Notes: generated by a model not told the origin, from the sequence alone. Positions 17,735 to 28,619 are shown, numbered from the stretch's first letter. The stretch is 33,454 nt of DNA from Candolleomyces eurysporus (GCA_027579435.1 JANBPK010000995.1:1-33454), one strand, 5' to 3'. Numbers and translations are program-made.

Positions 17735-19598
17735 TCAGCACCAGGTCCAATCAAGATAAGCAGTTGTCATCATCTTCTTGCCCTCACTGATGTATAACTT
17801 GGAAGGTTTGATTGACTTCAGTTTTTCGGTTTGAAGTTCCCAACGCATAAAGTTTTTGAGGGTGAAGTTTGGGTTCTTGGGTCGCTCACGTTGACCAGGT
17901 AATTGGGGTGGGGGAAGGAGGGTGCTATATTGGGCGAGTGGAAGGAAAGAAGGAGGGTAGGGAACCCCAGTTACGGTGAGGTCGGACTTGTCATTCAGAT
18001 TTCCATCATGGGTGATGTTCTTTCCATGCTTGTAAACGGTGTGATACTGGCAGACTGTTCGCCTGTTGCCAAGGATAAAGCAAGAGGCTGCTAACTTCTC
18101 GCTCCAGCCGCTGACCTCTGGCAAATAGTCTGAGTGTTGGTGCACCCAAGTACAAACCTGATAATTGAGCAAACTAATGAGCAGTAGCCAAGGAAGACAC
18201 AATGACCAGAAACGTACTCGGTCAGGTAGCAGGATGTTCTTATCCCGGAAGGCTTGGAACGCTTCAGCACCCCTGTCTAAGCCAGGATATCAGTTCTGAA
18301 TGGAGTTATGAGAGAGTGAGTATGTACTCAGAAGCTTCCCTTGCTAGGGCAGGTCAAGATTTTTCCAGTAGCTTGGGAAATGAGCCTTGCCTACAGCAGG
18401 CTGGAGTTCGACAATGTCGCTGTCACTATCTCCAGAGTTGGAGTCGCTGCTGTCAACATCCTATTCCACAAGTATTAGCTAGAGGTTTGACAGAACTATA
18501 GGGACTGATAAACTCACCATGTCTTCAGCCCATTCGCTTTTGTCAGACTCATTATCATCCTGAAACAAAAGAGAGTATTTGAGCGTGCAAAGGTAATAAA
18601 AAATAACAAAGCTTACAATTGAAATCAGACTACTGGTTGCCCTTGGAACAACCTGAAGGATGGTAGGGTCAACTATGGCATCGATGGGGTTGGGGACAGA
18701 CACTTGAACAGTGGCTGGAGTAGCGTTAATGTTGGTAGTAGGTGCGNTGNNCGGGATGGAGGCTGAGGGGGCCGCTGCTTGAATGGCAGCCTGAGGAGCA
18801 TCATTGTCATCAAGGGTGATTGACTGGTAGGAACAGAGGCCAAAGGGGTAGCTGGTGTAGAAGCGTCTGCTGATGCCGGAACAGACAACCCCGTAGTGGG
18901 CACAGAAGGGGAGTCAGTCTGCAGAGAAGTTGGAACCGTAGTCTGAGGAATGTTGGTAGCAGGAACGGGCTCAACAACAGAGACAGCAGCAGAAGGTGTG
19001 GATTCGGAGATGGTGGCCTCCAGAGCTGGAGGTGGAGCAGTAGACTGGGTGGTGAGGTTGACAGAATCAGGGACGGCGTCGACTTCCATTGAATCTGGAT
19101 CAAGCAAGTGAGGATCCTAAAACATTGAGCACAAAGATTGAATTGATACTCACCACTCTGGGCCGCAGTTGAACGGGTCTGCTTGGCAACCCGGGGACGT
19201 TTGTTGGTCCCTTTTAAGAGTTGGCCTTGACAACGTTTGAGCCCGGCAGCGTTGGCAGAGACAATCTTCTTCTTCTCTGCGAGTGCTTGAACGGCATCTA
19301 TGTTACCGGCGCCTAGTAGTCTCCAAGTCAATGTCTGACAGAGGTGGTATACATTATAGGAACACTCACTAGTCTGATCCTGAATATAACTATCGAGAGC
19401 TTCAACATGGCATTCTGCCTGTTTGATCAACTCTTGGACAGCAGCAAGGTCTCCTGGGTAACACTTCATCCTAGTTTCGACTGAAACCCAGTGTTAGCGC
19501 AGATTTTTTGAAAGATTCAGGAACCACTCACGCTTCTTGATGACTGGATTTTCATCACCAATTACGAGGGAAGAGATGGTAGCAGGGACTTCTGACAT
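17735..19598 (-). pseudogene. Multi-exon gene of unknown function with a frameshift and a nonsense codon
   Basis: I could place exons 19532-19598 (MSEVPATISSLV), 19370-19480, 19154-19312, 18617-19094, 18518-18559 and 18460 downward, each bounded by GT...AG and mostly in matching phase. The product starts with a helical region (CYPGDLAAVQELIKQAECHV), then a basic NKRPRVAKQTR. It continues with a long Pro/Ser/Thr/Ala/Val-rich low-complexity region, an acidic segment (DSSDSNSGDSDSDIVEL) and GKAHFPSYWKNLDLP. Two breaks are seen: a one-base frame change near 18820, and a TAG at 18344-18346, after which the frame continues through another intron-like stretch into the ORF ending at 17735 (FMRWELQTEKLKSIKPSK). 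An in-phase upstream start at 19786 is possible. I do not recognise the family. It is 640 bases downstream of the TET/JBP-like gene, on the same strand. Confidence 0.55.
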
Positions 19599-20238
19599 AA
19601 GGGAATGAGATGAGAATGGAACGTCGGTTGCGTTGATAAACTTCGGGGGTTAAGAGTGGCAAAGGTTGGAAGTTGAATGTAACTGCTTGCAGTTTTATGG
19701 GACGGCAGAGGCATTTTCTTGGGTGATTTTACATCCTTGGCTTTCACACCAGATCTCCAAAGTGCTTTTCGATCTGGGACTGTCATATGGTTTTCAGAGG
19801 TTCAGCAATAGAAAGCGAAGAGCAGTGTGGGTAAGCGCCGCAGGCACCACTAACTGATTGGCTCTGCTCTCTATCATATCCAGAACAGGAAGTTTGCTTA
19901 ACTCGAGCGTGATATTAGCACCCTGAATGGTAATAAGTACTGTGCAATGGACCTCAGTCCTCCCAGTTTGCAACTAATTCAGGGATGAGTCCATATTTTG
20001 TTACTTTTGTAGGATATCTTGGTACACCGAGTGTCGCTTCAAACATGAAACACAAAATCAGGATACAAAACGGGAAATAAATCTAGAATCTCCTTCCCTC
20101 CATGTCGCCATACTCACAAACAATGTTTCTGCAACATCGTATTCAAAGACCATGTGGTTGGTGGGTCAATTTCGGAGATATCTCTCGTATGAATCTTGAA
20201 CAATCCTTGTTGGAGCAAAGAACCCAAAGTACAGCATC
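19599..20238. other. Intergenic stretch between two minus-strand genes
   Basis: The right part would hold the 3' untranslated region of the dioxygenase-like gene and the left part the promoter of the gene ending at 17735. A 75-codon minus-strand ORF (19562-19786, ATG at 19786) could be an upstream exon: a GTTTAT...CAG intron would join it in phase to the exon at 19532. I see no other feature. Confidence 0.35.
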
Positions 20239-22708
20239 CTAGCACAAGTCTAAGTAATACCCTACACGAAGAACCTTCTTCTTTGAATCAAACTTAACAG
20301 GTACCCTTGTTAAAATTCCCAAGGAAAGGCGGCCTTTAATGCAGGTCTCAGCCCTGTCCTTCATTGACCTGTGTTTGCGTGAGCTCTCGTTGAACAAGGT
20401 AAAGCGCATGAAACCAGGTCCAAAGTGTCCTTCCTGAAAGGTATCTGGGCCCTTGCTCCATTCATTGTATGTTTGTTCTTGATCATCGCTCCAGTTGTCA
20501 AGGGTCCAGGCCTTTGAAGCATCTGTAAAAGCTTTGAGTCAGCCATGTGTATGCACAGAGATAATGATAGAAAAATAGAAGTTAATACTGACTGACCACT
20601 GCCGTAACTGCAACAATGAAGCGGTTGTTAGCATGTTGCGGGTTTATTAAAGCACAGCGCAACTTACTGCAGTTTCTCCAATAGTAAATATCTCCCAAAG
20701 AATCAGGGTCCATGAACCAGGATTCTTCAGTCAGTTGTCGACTGATGTTCACAATATCATCATGGTCGGGCATTCCATGGATGATTTCATAGAGAAAGAG
20801 TTGAGTGTTGTGATCCTGAACGTTGTCAGGCAGACTACTGTCAATGGCTTCAAGCCATTTAGCGGCCTGCGACTTAACAAACGCAGATGTACAGATGTTG
20901 CTGGGGGTAGGCATCGAAGGAAAGAATAGAAATCCATCATTTACTCACCGTCTTTTGACCTCCAGACACCTCCTCTTCACATGGCCATTGGTTCCAGTAC
21001 ACACTCGAAAGACATAAAATCAGATTCTGATACGATACAAATGATGGCCACCATGTGGCGTACACTAGGAGAAACCTCATCACGCACGAGAGGTGGGAGG
21101 TAAGTAGTTGGTGTGATAGTGGTGGAGAACAAGCTAAGACCTTCCATCCACCGCTCTTCCGCACATTTATCGGCCTTCTCCTTCAAAGTTTTACTGTTGC
21201 TAGCTTTTGTGGACCCCAGCTCCTTTGCCGACTTTATACCATATGCAACCCATCGGAAGAGACCACCAGCTGCGAACTGCGTAATTGACATCCATTCCTC
21301 ACCTTCCTGAATTGGGGTGTTGCAGTGTCGTACAGCCGCTGAAGGTAATAGTGCAACTGTACCTGGAGGGAACTCAAGGACAAGCTTGAGTTCCCATAAT
21401 ACCAGATGACCGCCCTTCTTCCAGTCAAAGTTTCCGAGGGGGGTCACAGCACAGAGACCATGCGAGAGGTTACCTTGGTCAAAGTGGAGTGTAGTGATGG
21501 ATTGAGGACCACAATTAAAAGCGATGCATGGATAGATACTGCCTTGAAAGTTCCAGTGGAGCTCTGGCTGGCTCTCATAGAGTTGTCCAAGGTCATGGGC
21601 GTAGCGCCGATACAGCTTTGGGGCAAGGAAGTAAAATGCAGCTGTCAAGACGCCTCAATAAGCTTCACTGTACAATAATCTAAGAAGCAACAAGACTTAC
21701 AGGACTGGAAGCCCGCAATTCGCTTGATCGACTTGTTGAGAAGAATCAACTGCACAAGCTTAGACCTGGAGCGTAGGCGCTGAGCGAGATTGCCTGGGCG
21801 CTTAAGCCTAGTTAATGATGCGTCCCAAACCTAGAACGGAAAGATCGACTCACCTTCTGACCTCCTCCCATCGAAGCGCCTGTGAGTAACGTGAAGTACT
21901 GACCATGGCGATGCTTCATGTCTTTGTTCGAAAATGCTCCAGTGGCTACTCCAATGTTCCGAGCATTTCTAAGGCTTGCAGATGCGTCTTCCTTTGTCAA
22001 TGTCCAGTCTTCTCCCAGGGGTCTGTCTACCAACCCTCCAACAATCCGAGTTTGAGAGTCCGAGAATAACACGTTGCGGCTGTTAGTTTGTTGAAAATCA
22101 GTAAAAGGATGAGAAGATTCAAGAGAATATGACAAACCCAGGCTCATACGGTACATATGCGAACCCCATCTTCTCCAACTCAGTTAGTGTGTAGGACCTC
22201 AGATTTTTGCTTGAATCGCGCTTCCCAGTCCACGAGCCACCACTGCAATGGGAGAAGTCCTTCGAGTTGAATGAGGATAATATGTGATGAAACTTGTTAT
22301 ACTTGCGAAGGGTAGAAGGCTTGGGTTGATAGTGGAGTGCTTGATTTTTGGTGTGCGGCGCCACTCTGGCTAACTTGGCGGTGATCCTTTGAGCGCGCCG
22401 ACAGCAACTAGATCCAGTGTTTGCTGACGGCAAGGTTGACGAAATGTTCACGTCTTCGCACTGGCGAGTGGTCGATGTGGCCGCAGAAATCTAGCACTCA
22501 TTATTCAAGCACGCAATAAACTGAATTCAAGACTCACTCTATGCTGTGTACCTGCAACTGCACGGTTCGGTTTTGTGATTTACGGGGGGTAACAGGCACA
22601 GCTATAGGGAGCTTACATTGGGTTCAAGGTATATGTATACTAGCAAGACGCCGTTGAGCAGTCTCACAGACCTGGAGACTTCTCCGAGATCTGACAGAGA
22701 CCGACCAT
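20239..22708 (-). CDS. TET/JBP-like double-stranded beta-helix dioxygenase, multi-exon
   Basis: Exons 22138-22490, 21854-22079, 21701-21800, 21088-21641, 20949-21026, 20668-20866, 20593-20607 and 20239-20522 have GT...AG borders and agreeing phases, giving about 600 residues up to the TAG at 20239. A 5' part is tentative: ATG at 22708 (22672-22708) and a microexon 22538-22551 fit in phase. The core exon carries a His-x-Asp (LHFDQGN, about 21480), GGHLVLWELKLVLEFPPG, a distal His (VRHCN, about 21325) and AGGLFRWVAYG. These are marks of the fungal TET/JBP-like 2-oxoglutarate/Fe(II) family, whose known members oxidise methylpyrimidines in DNA. A C-terminal region, exons 5-8, has IIHGMPDHDDIV, WFMDPDSLG and FGPGFMRFTLFNE and is of unknown role. 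These genes are expanded and linked to KDZ transposons in basidiomycetes; no KDZ transposase was seen here. Activity is not shown. Confidence 0.65.
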
Positions 22709-22843
22709 GCGGTGAAGATGATATTGAGATTAAATGGGGGAATGATGAGAAAATGATAAAGTACAGAAGGTGGAATCAATAATCAGCAGATATTTCAGAG
22801 AAATGAGGCATACATGACAGACCTAGTTGCACCCTCAAACCCA
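22709..22843. promoter_or_regulatory. Short divergent intergenic region, possible shared promoter
   Basis: Only 135 bases separate the tentative ATG of the minus-strand dioxygenase-like gene (22708) from the ATG of the plus-strand gene (22844). The stretch is A/G-rich on the plus strand (GATGAGAAAATGATAAAG). Such a head-to-head arrangement could share control elements. No TATA box is evident. Confidence 0.35.
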
Positions 22844-23649
22844 ATGTCTTGGAAGCGGCCATCCACAGTCACTGTGGTTTTTGATGTGTTTGTTCAAAGA
22901 GCACATTTTAAGCTAACCAAATGCAAGGGTTGACTTTGTCTACAATCTGCAATACAAATGTTCAAGCTAGGCAAATTCAAATTTGCATTGCATGTGTCTG
23001 GCCTCCTTCTGCCACCACTAAAACTTTGCTCAATATGTGTCCAATATAGGCACATTGAACACAAACTGTAAACAAATGCATTCCTTGCATGTTATTTGCT
23101 TAAGATGTGCTTATTGAACAAACACATAAAAAANCCGCAGTGAGTACAGGATCTTGATGAACCAGTGGAAACTCAGCCTTTCAACTACCCAGACAGCCTG
23201 GTCAGCTCTGCCAAGGACGAGTTTGATGCATCACCTACCAAGGTGACCAAGAGGTATGCTAAGCCTTTGAAACGTCGGTCAAGGGCTGTACCAGCGCAAC
23301 TTGAAACTGGAGGAGAGGAGGATTGGGGACATCCAACAACGACGGTAGAACCATGGGAACCCTTTGACGATTTTGGGTCGGCCGGTCCATCAGGAACAGA
23401 AACTGCCAACAGTGGCATGGCAGAGATCTTGGGCGCCAACCCAGAGGTTAGATTCTCTGACAACGATGTTGCATCTTATCTGGACGCAGTGGAGGCCTTT
23501 GCTGCTGGATTCTATCAAGTAGCAGATTCAATTTTCATTGTTGAGGGATGGGATACCAAGCGCTGTCAGGCCACTGTGAGTCTGACCATTATTCTCTACT
23601 TGCCTACCTGACATCTTTTGCCCAGGCGGGTTGGTATCACTTGCAGCAC
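22844..23649 (+). pseudogene. Unknown plus-strand gene, MITE-interrupted and truncated by an LTR
   Basis: The start ATG TCT TGG AAG (22844) is followed after eight codons by a 273-base MITE. Beyond it the same frame resumes at 23144 and runs open to a GTGAGT donor at 23576. After a 50-base intron the exon restarts at 23626 (AGWYHLQH) and is cut at 23650 by the LTR of element C. The product is rich in basic residues (KRYAKPLKRRSR) and then acidic ones (EPWEPFDDFG), and has SDNDVASYLDAVEAFAAGFYQVADSIFIVEGWDT near its end. I do not recognise it. The position head-to-head with the dioxygenase-like gene is suggestive of a mobile or co-regulated unit, but that is inference. Confidence 0.55.
22870..23142. 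mobile_element. CACTA-type MITE with 3-base target duplication
   Basis: The left end CACTGTGGTTTTTGATG and the reverse complement of the right end, CACTGCGGNTTTTTTATG, start an imperfect terminal inverted repeat of about 58 bases that also shares TGTGTTTGTTCAA, AGCACAT and TTAAGC. The 273-base element is AT-rich and non-coding. AGT flanks it on both sides (22867-22869 and 23143-23145). CACTG...CAGTG ends with a 3-base duplication fit the CACTA (CMC/EnSpm) superfamily. A full-length partner is not in the window. Confidence 0.8.
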
Positions 23650-23841
23650 TGTAAGGAACCTTACCACTTTGGACATGCTGTTTCCCGTTTTGTCTATTTT
23701 CAGTCTCCGACATTGCTCCCATATATAAGACGGCTCGTTGTACTTTTGCCTGTATCTTCCTTTTCTTCCCTTTTCGAATCTCAGAGCTCTCTCATCTCAC
23801 CTCTTATCATCTTGAGTGTCGACAGCTATTGCTGTCTTACA
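23650..23841 (+). repeat. 5' LTR of element C
   Basis: TGTAAGGAACC...GCTGTCTTACA, with TATATAAG at about 23723-23730. Compared with 31387-31577 it shows eight substitutions and one extra base. Seven of the substitutions are C/T or G/A changes at CpG positions. Confidence 0.9.
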
Positions 23842-25632
23842 CTTTTTTTTTGAGTCCCCAGAGATCCATAAGTGTATCACATTGGTCTTAGTACCGCATA
23901 CACATCACCTTAACGCCACCGGGTATCGCGTAGGTCCACGACCGCATACCATTATCTCTGGTCCCCTACCAGTGTTTTAATGAACCCGCTCTTGGTCAGT
24001 TCTTGTATATTGCGTCCCTAGTGGGCATATACTCACTTGCCATTGGTGTTTCTCATAGAATTGCCACCCTGACGTGCACCAGAGCTCAGTCGGCAAATAT
24101 CATTGATACGCCGTCTGCATAGACACCCTCTCAAATTCGCGAATCGACTTCAATAATTAATGAGATCTTCTTAAAGGAAGAGAAATATAAGAGTTGGAGT
24201 TAGCCCTGACTGTCAACTAGGCAGACGCCCTAGAGGACGAAAGAACGTTGAGTAAGACGGTTCTGCGACGACACTTTAAGTTCACAAAGGTCTTGCGAAT
24301 GTATCTGAAATGCAGTCATACTATTTGAAGTCTAACCAGCATGCCTGACCTGGCGAGGTACGATGCTAGAGGGAGTTGTGCACATTACAAGGGAATTTGC
24401 CCTGACACTCGCTAAGCGTAAGGCTTCACGAAGCAGCCGGTGGCTTCGAGAATTGATGAGCGATCTGCTAAGTCAATAAGCGTTGATGTGACCCAAATGG
24501 GAAGGAACGGAAGCAGTGATCAACATCGGACAGCTAATCCGAAGCTCGTGAACCTGCTTGGAAAACCGGAAAGTACGACTAAAGCTTATGTGGTCATCCA
24601 CCCGAAGCTCAGTCAGCCTGTCAATAGCCAAGAGATAGAAGGAGTCAGCAGAGTAGTGAAGTAGTATGGCTTGGTGGAGCCAAGCACCCAAAATTCGGAT
24701 CAATTTGTTGGATTACATGCGCAAACAGAAGGGCACGCTCTCCGGAAGCAATCCTTGGTGAATATCCATGCGGACTCGACAACAGCCATGTCCAGACCAG
24801 GTTTGCAAAGCGCCTGGGCTGCGTTCTATGGTTTGAGACTCAACTCTCGGCCTTTGATACCCTCATGTGATTGTGTTTCTTATCTCTCGCTGTCTCTGTC
24901 ATCTATTTGTTTCTCTGCCTGATTGCCAAACAATAATTGCCTATATCTACGTTTTTGTTTTATCTATTATAGCATTAGCGGGTAGCTAGCATTTGTATTT
25001 CGCGTCGGGACCGTGTTCCCAGGAATCTACGAGAGCCATCTGTTATTGAGAAAAGAGTGTTTAAGTTTGCGAAGTCAATCAGAGTTGTGTCGCTTGCATT
25101 TTATCGAATCATTCTTGCGTCCAAGTTGCTCGAGGCCGTGTCCTCTGTTCGCGAAGTTATCCATCGTATCTCAAACCTTACTGTGTGTTAGCGAAGTCAC
25201 TTCGTGAAGCATTTCTATCGTTGCTGGTTGAGCCTTAGCTCCCCCTCAAACTTGCGATTGTACAAGAAGAGTTCTAGAAGCCTCTGTCAATTAGACTTAG
25301 AGCTTTTACCTATACCCCTTGCCCGCCTTTATCTTCACGAAGGTATTTGGTGTGTTGTGTTGTTGTGGTTGTGTGTGTGTGTTTTAGTTCTATAGTTTGG
25401 TTGTTAGAGCACCCGAGTTCGCTACCTGCACATCATCGTCATTCCTCCTGTCCCGCCTAACTCGCCCAGTTCTCACACTGTCNACGGATCCTCTTCCTCG
25501 CTACCGCCNTTAANGTCATCGCTGTTCCAGACCCCCCTGAACTCTCCAACTGCTGTTTTACCCTCGTCCAGTCCCAGCTCCGACAGTTCTTNGGACGCAT
25601 CTTCTAGTCCTATCGTTGTCAGTTCTTCCAGT
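23842..25632 (+). other. Long leader of element C with no recognisable gene
   Basis: This 1.8 kb stretch lies between the left LTR and the gag ATG. Short ORFs (for example 24440-24664 and 24671-24922) show no motif I recognise. A T10 run directly follows the LTR where a primer site is expected, and no tRNA-complementary TGG start is seen there; TTTGGTTGTTAGAGC at about 25395 looks more like one. A TG-rich microsatellite lies at about 25350-25385. The region could contain a degraded insertion. Confidence 0.4.
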
Positions 25633-26718
25633 ATGAACAAGGAAAACAAGAATCTGGCTACCCTGGAGATCTACTCCAAGTCCCCTCCTACCCTCAAACC
25701 TGGCGACGTCGACCCCGAGCTTGCTCGGCGATTCGAGAACGCCTGTCGGCATTTCTTTGCTGATAAGGGTGTCAAGGAGGAGGACCAGGTCAAGCGGGTC
25801 CTTAACTCTTCGTTCCACGATAACCAGATGATTCACTGGGTCGACTGCAACCGCGCTACCTTGGAGGCCTTGAAGTTCAACGACTTTATGGCCGAATTTC
25901 ATTCTCAGTGGCTGGAGACCCATTGGTCTCAGCAGCTGGACTCTAAGCTCAGGGTGATGAGGCAGAACCGTCGTCCATTCAAGGAGTGGTACAACGACTT
26001 CTTTTCTCAGAGCCTTCTGCTAAAGGGAACACCTGACGAGATGTCCGAAAAAGACATCAGACGTTTGATCTACTCGCTCATGGATCCTCATCTTTGCTCC
26101 CGTGCCGATCTCGAACGTGTCCGGTCCATCGACTCACTAAAGGCTTGGTCTGACGCCTTGGGTGTCAAAGACCGCTCCATTCGCATCGAGGTTGGTTTCT
26201 GGAAATCTATCAAGAACGAGGAAGGACACTCGGTTTCCGGTGGATCCAACTTGAGGGGTGGTGGAAACCGTCATCGATCTGGCAACTCTGCTACTCCGGC
26301 GTCTGACAACTCGAAGCCGAAGCCCCCCATGCTCACTTCCGAGGAACGTCAGTTCTTGAATGAACATGAGGGCTGTTACACCTGTCAGGAATTCTATATT
26401 GGACATAGGAGCGACAGCTGCACCGGTGGTTACCCGGACGGCTCGAAGTATCAACGTCTCACGCTTGCCGACGCGCGTTCCGCTGCCAATAAGAGGGGCA
26501 AGACCTTCAACGCAAAATCGAAGACTGCCTCAGGTGCTTCTTCCTCGAAGGATAAGGGAAAGGCTGTTGCCGCTGCGACGATCAACGAAGTCGATGATGA
26601 CGTGGAGGAGGTAGACGTGGCGGCTCTTGCCGATGCTATCGAGTATGACTCGTCCTCTGACGTGAGTGTTTCGAGCCGACTTTCCTCCCCTTCACTGCAC
26701 TGGCAGGGTCTTGTATAG
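25633..26718 (+). CDS. gag: Element C Gag
   Basis: ATG 25633, 361 codons. The N-terminal two thirds form a capsid-like helical region (PELARRFENACRHFFADKG, FNDFMAEFHSQWLETHW, MRQNRRPFKEWYNDF). A knuckle CYTCQEFYIGHRSDSC (CX2CX6HX4C) lies at about 26377-26424, followed by a basic stretch (KSKTASGASSSKDKGKA) and an acidic one (EVDDDVEEVDV). The frame ends at TAG 26716-26718, but it remains open beyond and runs straight into the protease. This is therefore a single gag-pol frame with one stop, either a mutation or a readthrough stop. Confidence 0.85.
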   Translation: MNKENKNLATLEIYSKSPPTLKPGDVDPELARRFENACRHFFADKGVKEEDQVKRVLNSSFHDNQMIHWVDCNRATLEALKFNDFMAEFHSQWLETHWSQQLDSKLRVMRQNRRPFKEWYNDFFSQSLLLKGTPDEMSEKDIRRLIYSLMDPHLCSRADLERVRSIDSLKAWSDALGVKDRSIRIEVGFWKSIKNEEGHSVSGGSNLRGGGNRHRSGNSATPASDNSKPKPPMLTSEERQFLNEHEGCYTCQEFYIGHRSDSCTGGYPDGSKYQRLTLADARSAANKRGKTFNAKSKTASGASSSKDKGKAVAAATINEVDDDVEEVDVAALADAIEYDSSSDVSVSSRLSSPSLHWQGLV

Positions 26719-28619
26719 AATCGTGACAGTCTCCCTTCCTTACCTGCAGACTGTCTACTGGACTGTGGCTCACAACTCGTTCTGATTAGTGATTCATTTG
26801 CGTCCCGACACTCGCTCCAACGTTTTCAACTACAGTGCCCCATTCATATCAATGTTGCGATTCCCGAACTCCCTGATTCCTCCGACTTGCTCAAAACAAA
26901 GAAAAATATTGTATACAATCAGGGGGTCTCCCTTGTTCTCTCTTCTCACAATAATTGTTGGTCTTCGAAGGAAATAACGGCTGTAATTGTACCTCGACTT
27001 CTCGATAATTGTGATGTGATTTTGGGCCTGCCGTGGCTCTCTTCGAACCGCATTGTGATGGACTTTGAGGCTCGTTCGGCAGTCTGTAAGTCGTCCAAGT
27101 ATAATCTGTTGAGTCCTTCTTGTGTGACACCGAAGCGTACCTATAAACGGACTCGATTCACTCGTAAGGACCTGTCTACACTGAAGCGTAACTTCAGAGA
27201 TATGCTTTTGGAGCTGAAGGCCGTTGTATGGCGTTGGGACCTAGCTTCCCCTACTTCTGAGAGTCGGACAGGGGCAGTTGCTGCACTGTCGACTCGTATT
27301 TCAGCTCTCAATGAGGAGCAGGAAATGGCCGCGTTGCATAAGCAGATAATGACAGAGTACACGGACGTGTTCGGTCCTGTTCCTTCGGTGGAAAACCTTC
27401 CGGATCATGAGCACTGCCACGTGAAGCTCAAAGACCCTTCTCTGACCCTAGATGCACATTCCTACCCTTCGCCCAGAAAGTACCGGGAAGCGTGGACGAA
27501 GTTAATTGGGGAACATATTGCGGCTGGGAGAATTGTGCCTTCGGCATCTCAACATTCTTCACCCGCCTTTTTNAGTGCCTAAGGCTGATCCTTCTGCTGA
27601 CCCACGTCTGGTGGTCGACTACAGGAAGCTCAATGCGAATGTTGTACCTGACTCCTACCCTTTGCCAAGCATCCCGGATATTTTCTCGGACTGTAGCAAG
27701 GGTAAATACTGGTGCAAATTTGACATGACCAACTCGTTCTTTCAGACTCGTGTTCACCCCGACGACCGCCACCTCTTTGCTATGAATACACCTGTCGGCG
27801 CTTTCGAATGGGTAGTGATGCCGATGGGCTTCCGAAATGCACCCAGCATTCATCAGTGCTGAATGACCATGGCGCTTCACAAACACATTTGCAAGATCTG
27901 CCATGTCTTCATCGACGATTGTATCGGCTGGTCCGATTCTACTAAGGCACATGGGTTGGTTGTCCGTAAGATCTTGGATGCCTGCAGGGCCAATGGCCTG
28001 TTCTTGAACCCGAAAAAGTCCGTTATTATTACTACCTCTGTTACGTTCTTGGGTCACAGGATTGACCAGGAGGGCATCCATGCGGATACTTCTAAGACCG
28101 GTAAGATTGTCCAGTGGCTTACCCCTCGTTCTGTGAAAGAAGTCCGACCGTTTCTCGGACTTGTCCGGTACCTCTCTGCCTTTCTACCTTCGTTGGTGGA
28201 GTATACCGCCGTGTTGGATCCCCTGACCTCGAAAGTTTATAAATCAGATTTTCCAGAGTGGACACCGGTTTTTCAGAAGGCTTTCGACGCCATCAAGAAG
28301 TTGGTGGTGAGCACTGATTGCCTGACGTTCATTAATCACAAGAATCCTGGCAATAACAGGATTTTCATTACCACTGACGCTAGCAACGTTGCGACTGGTG
28401 CTGTGTTGTCATATGGCCCTACGTGGGACACTGCCCGTCCTGTCGCGTTCGACTCAAAGGTTTTGAATCAGGCAGAACGTCGTTACCCTGTCCACGAGAA
28501 GGAGATGCTTGCGATCATATGGGCGCTGAAGAAGTGGCACTCCGATTTGTTAGGGATGCCCTTCTTCGTCTACACGGATCACAAGACGCTCCAATTCTTT
28601 GAGAACCAGAAAGACCTGT
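26719..28619 (+). pseudogene. pol: Element C pol, protease to RNase H part, broken
   Basis: In the gag frame, LLDCGSQLVLI (about 26757) is the retropepsin active site and VILGLPWLSSNRIVMDF (about 27017-27067) its second motif. Reverse transcriptase follows: RLVVDYRKLNANVVPDSYPL (about 27610), CKFDMTNSFF (about 27720), MPMGFRNAPS, FIDD (about 27910). RNase H follows with TTDASNVATGAV (about 28370) and YTDHKTL (about 28572). The frame shifts at N 27573, where deleting the N restores it. It stops at TGA 27860-27862, probably CGA in the ancestor. RNase H is interrupted at 28620 by the TRIM and resumes at 29477. Confidence 0.85.

Noticed and set aside
18202..18501. Plus-strand ORF of 99 codons.
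   Set aside because: It overlaps exons of the minus-strand gene 17735-19598 and shows no independent support.
19117..19153. A 37-base GTGAGT...TTTTAG intron in the gene 17735-19598.
   Set aside because: Too short and leads to a TGA; the acceptor at 19095 gives a 59-base intron in correct phase.
24440..24922. Two plus-strand ORFs in the element C leader.
   Set aside because: No domain, no ATG context or splice support, and low similarity to any retrotransposon motif I know.
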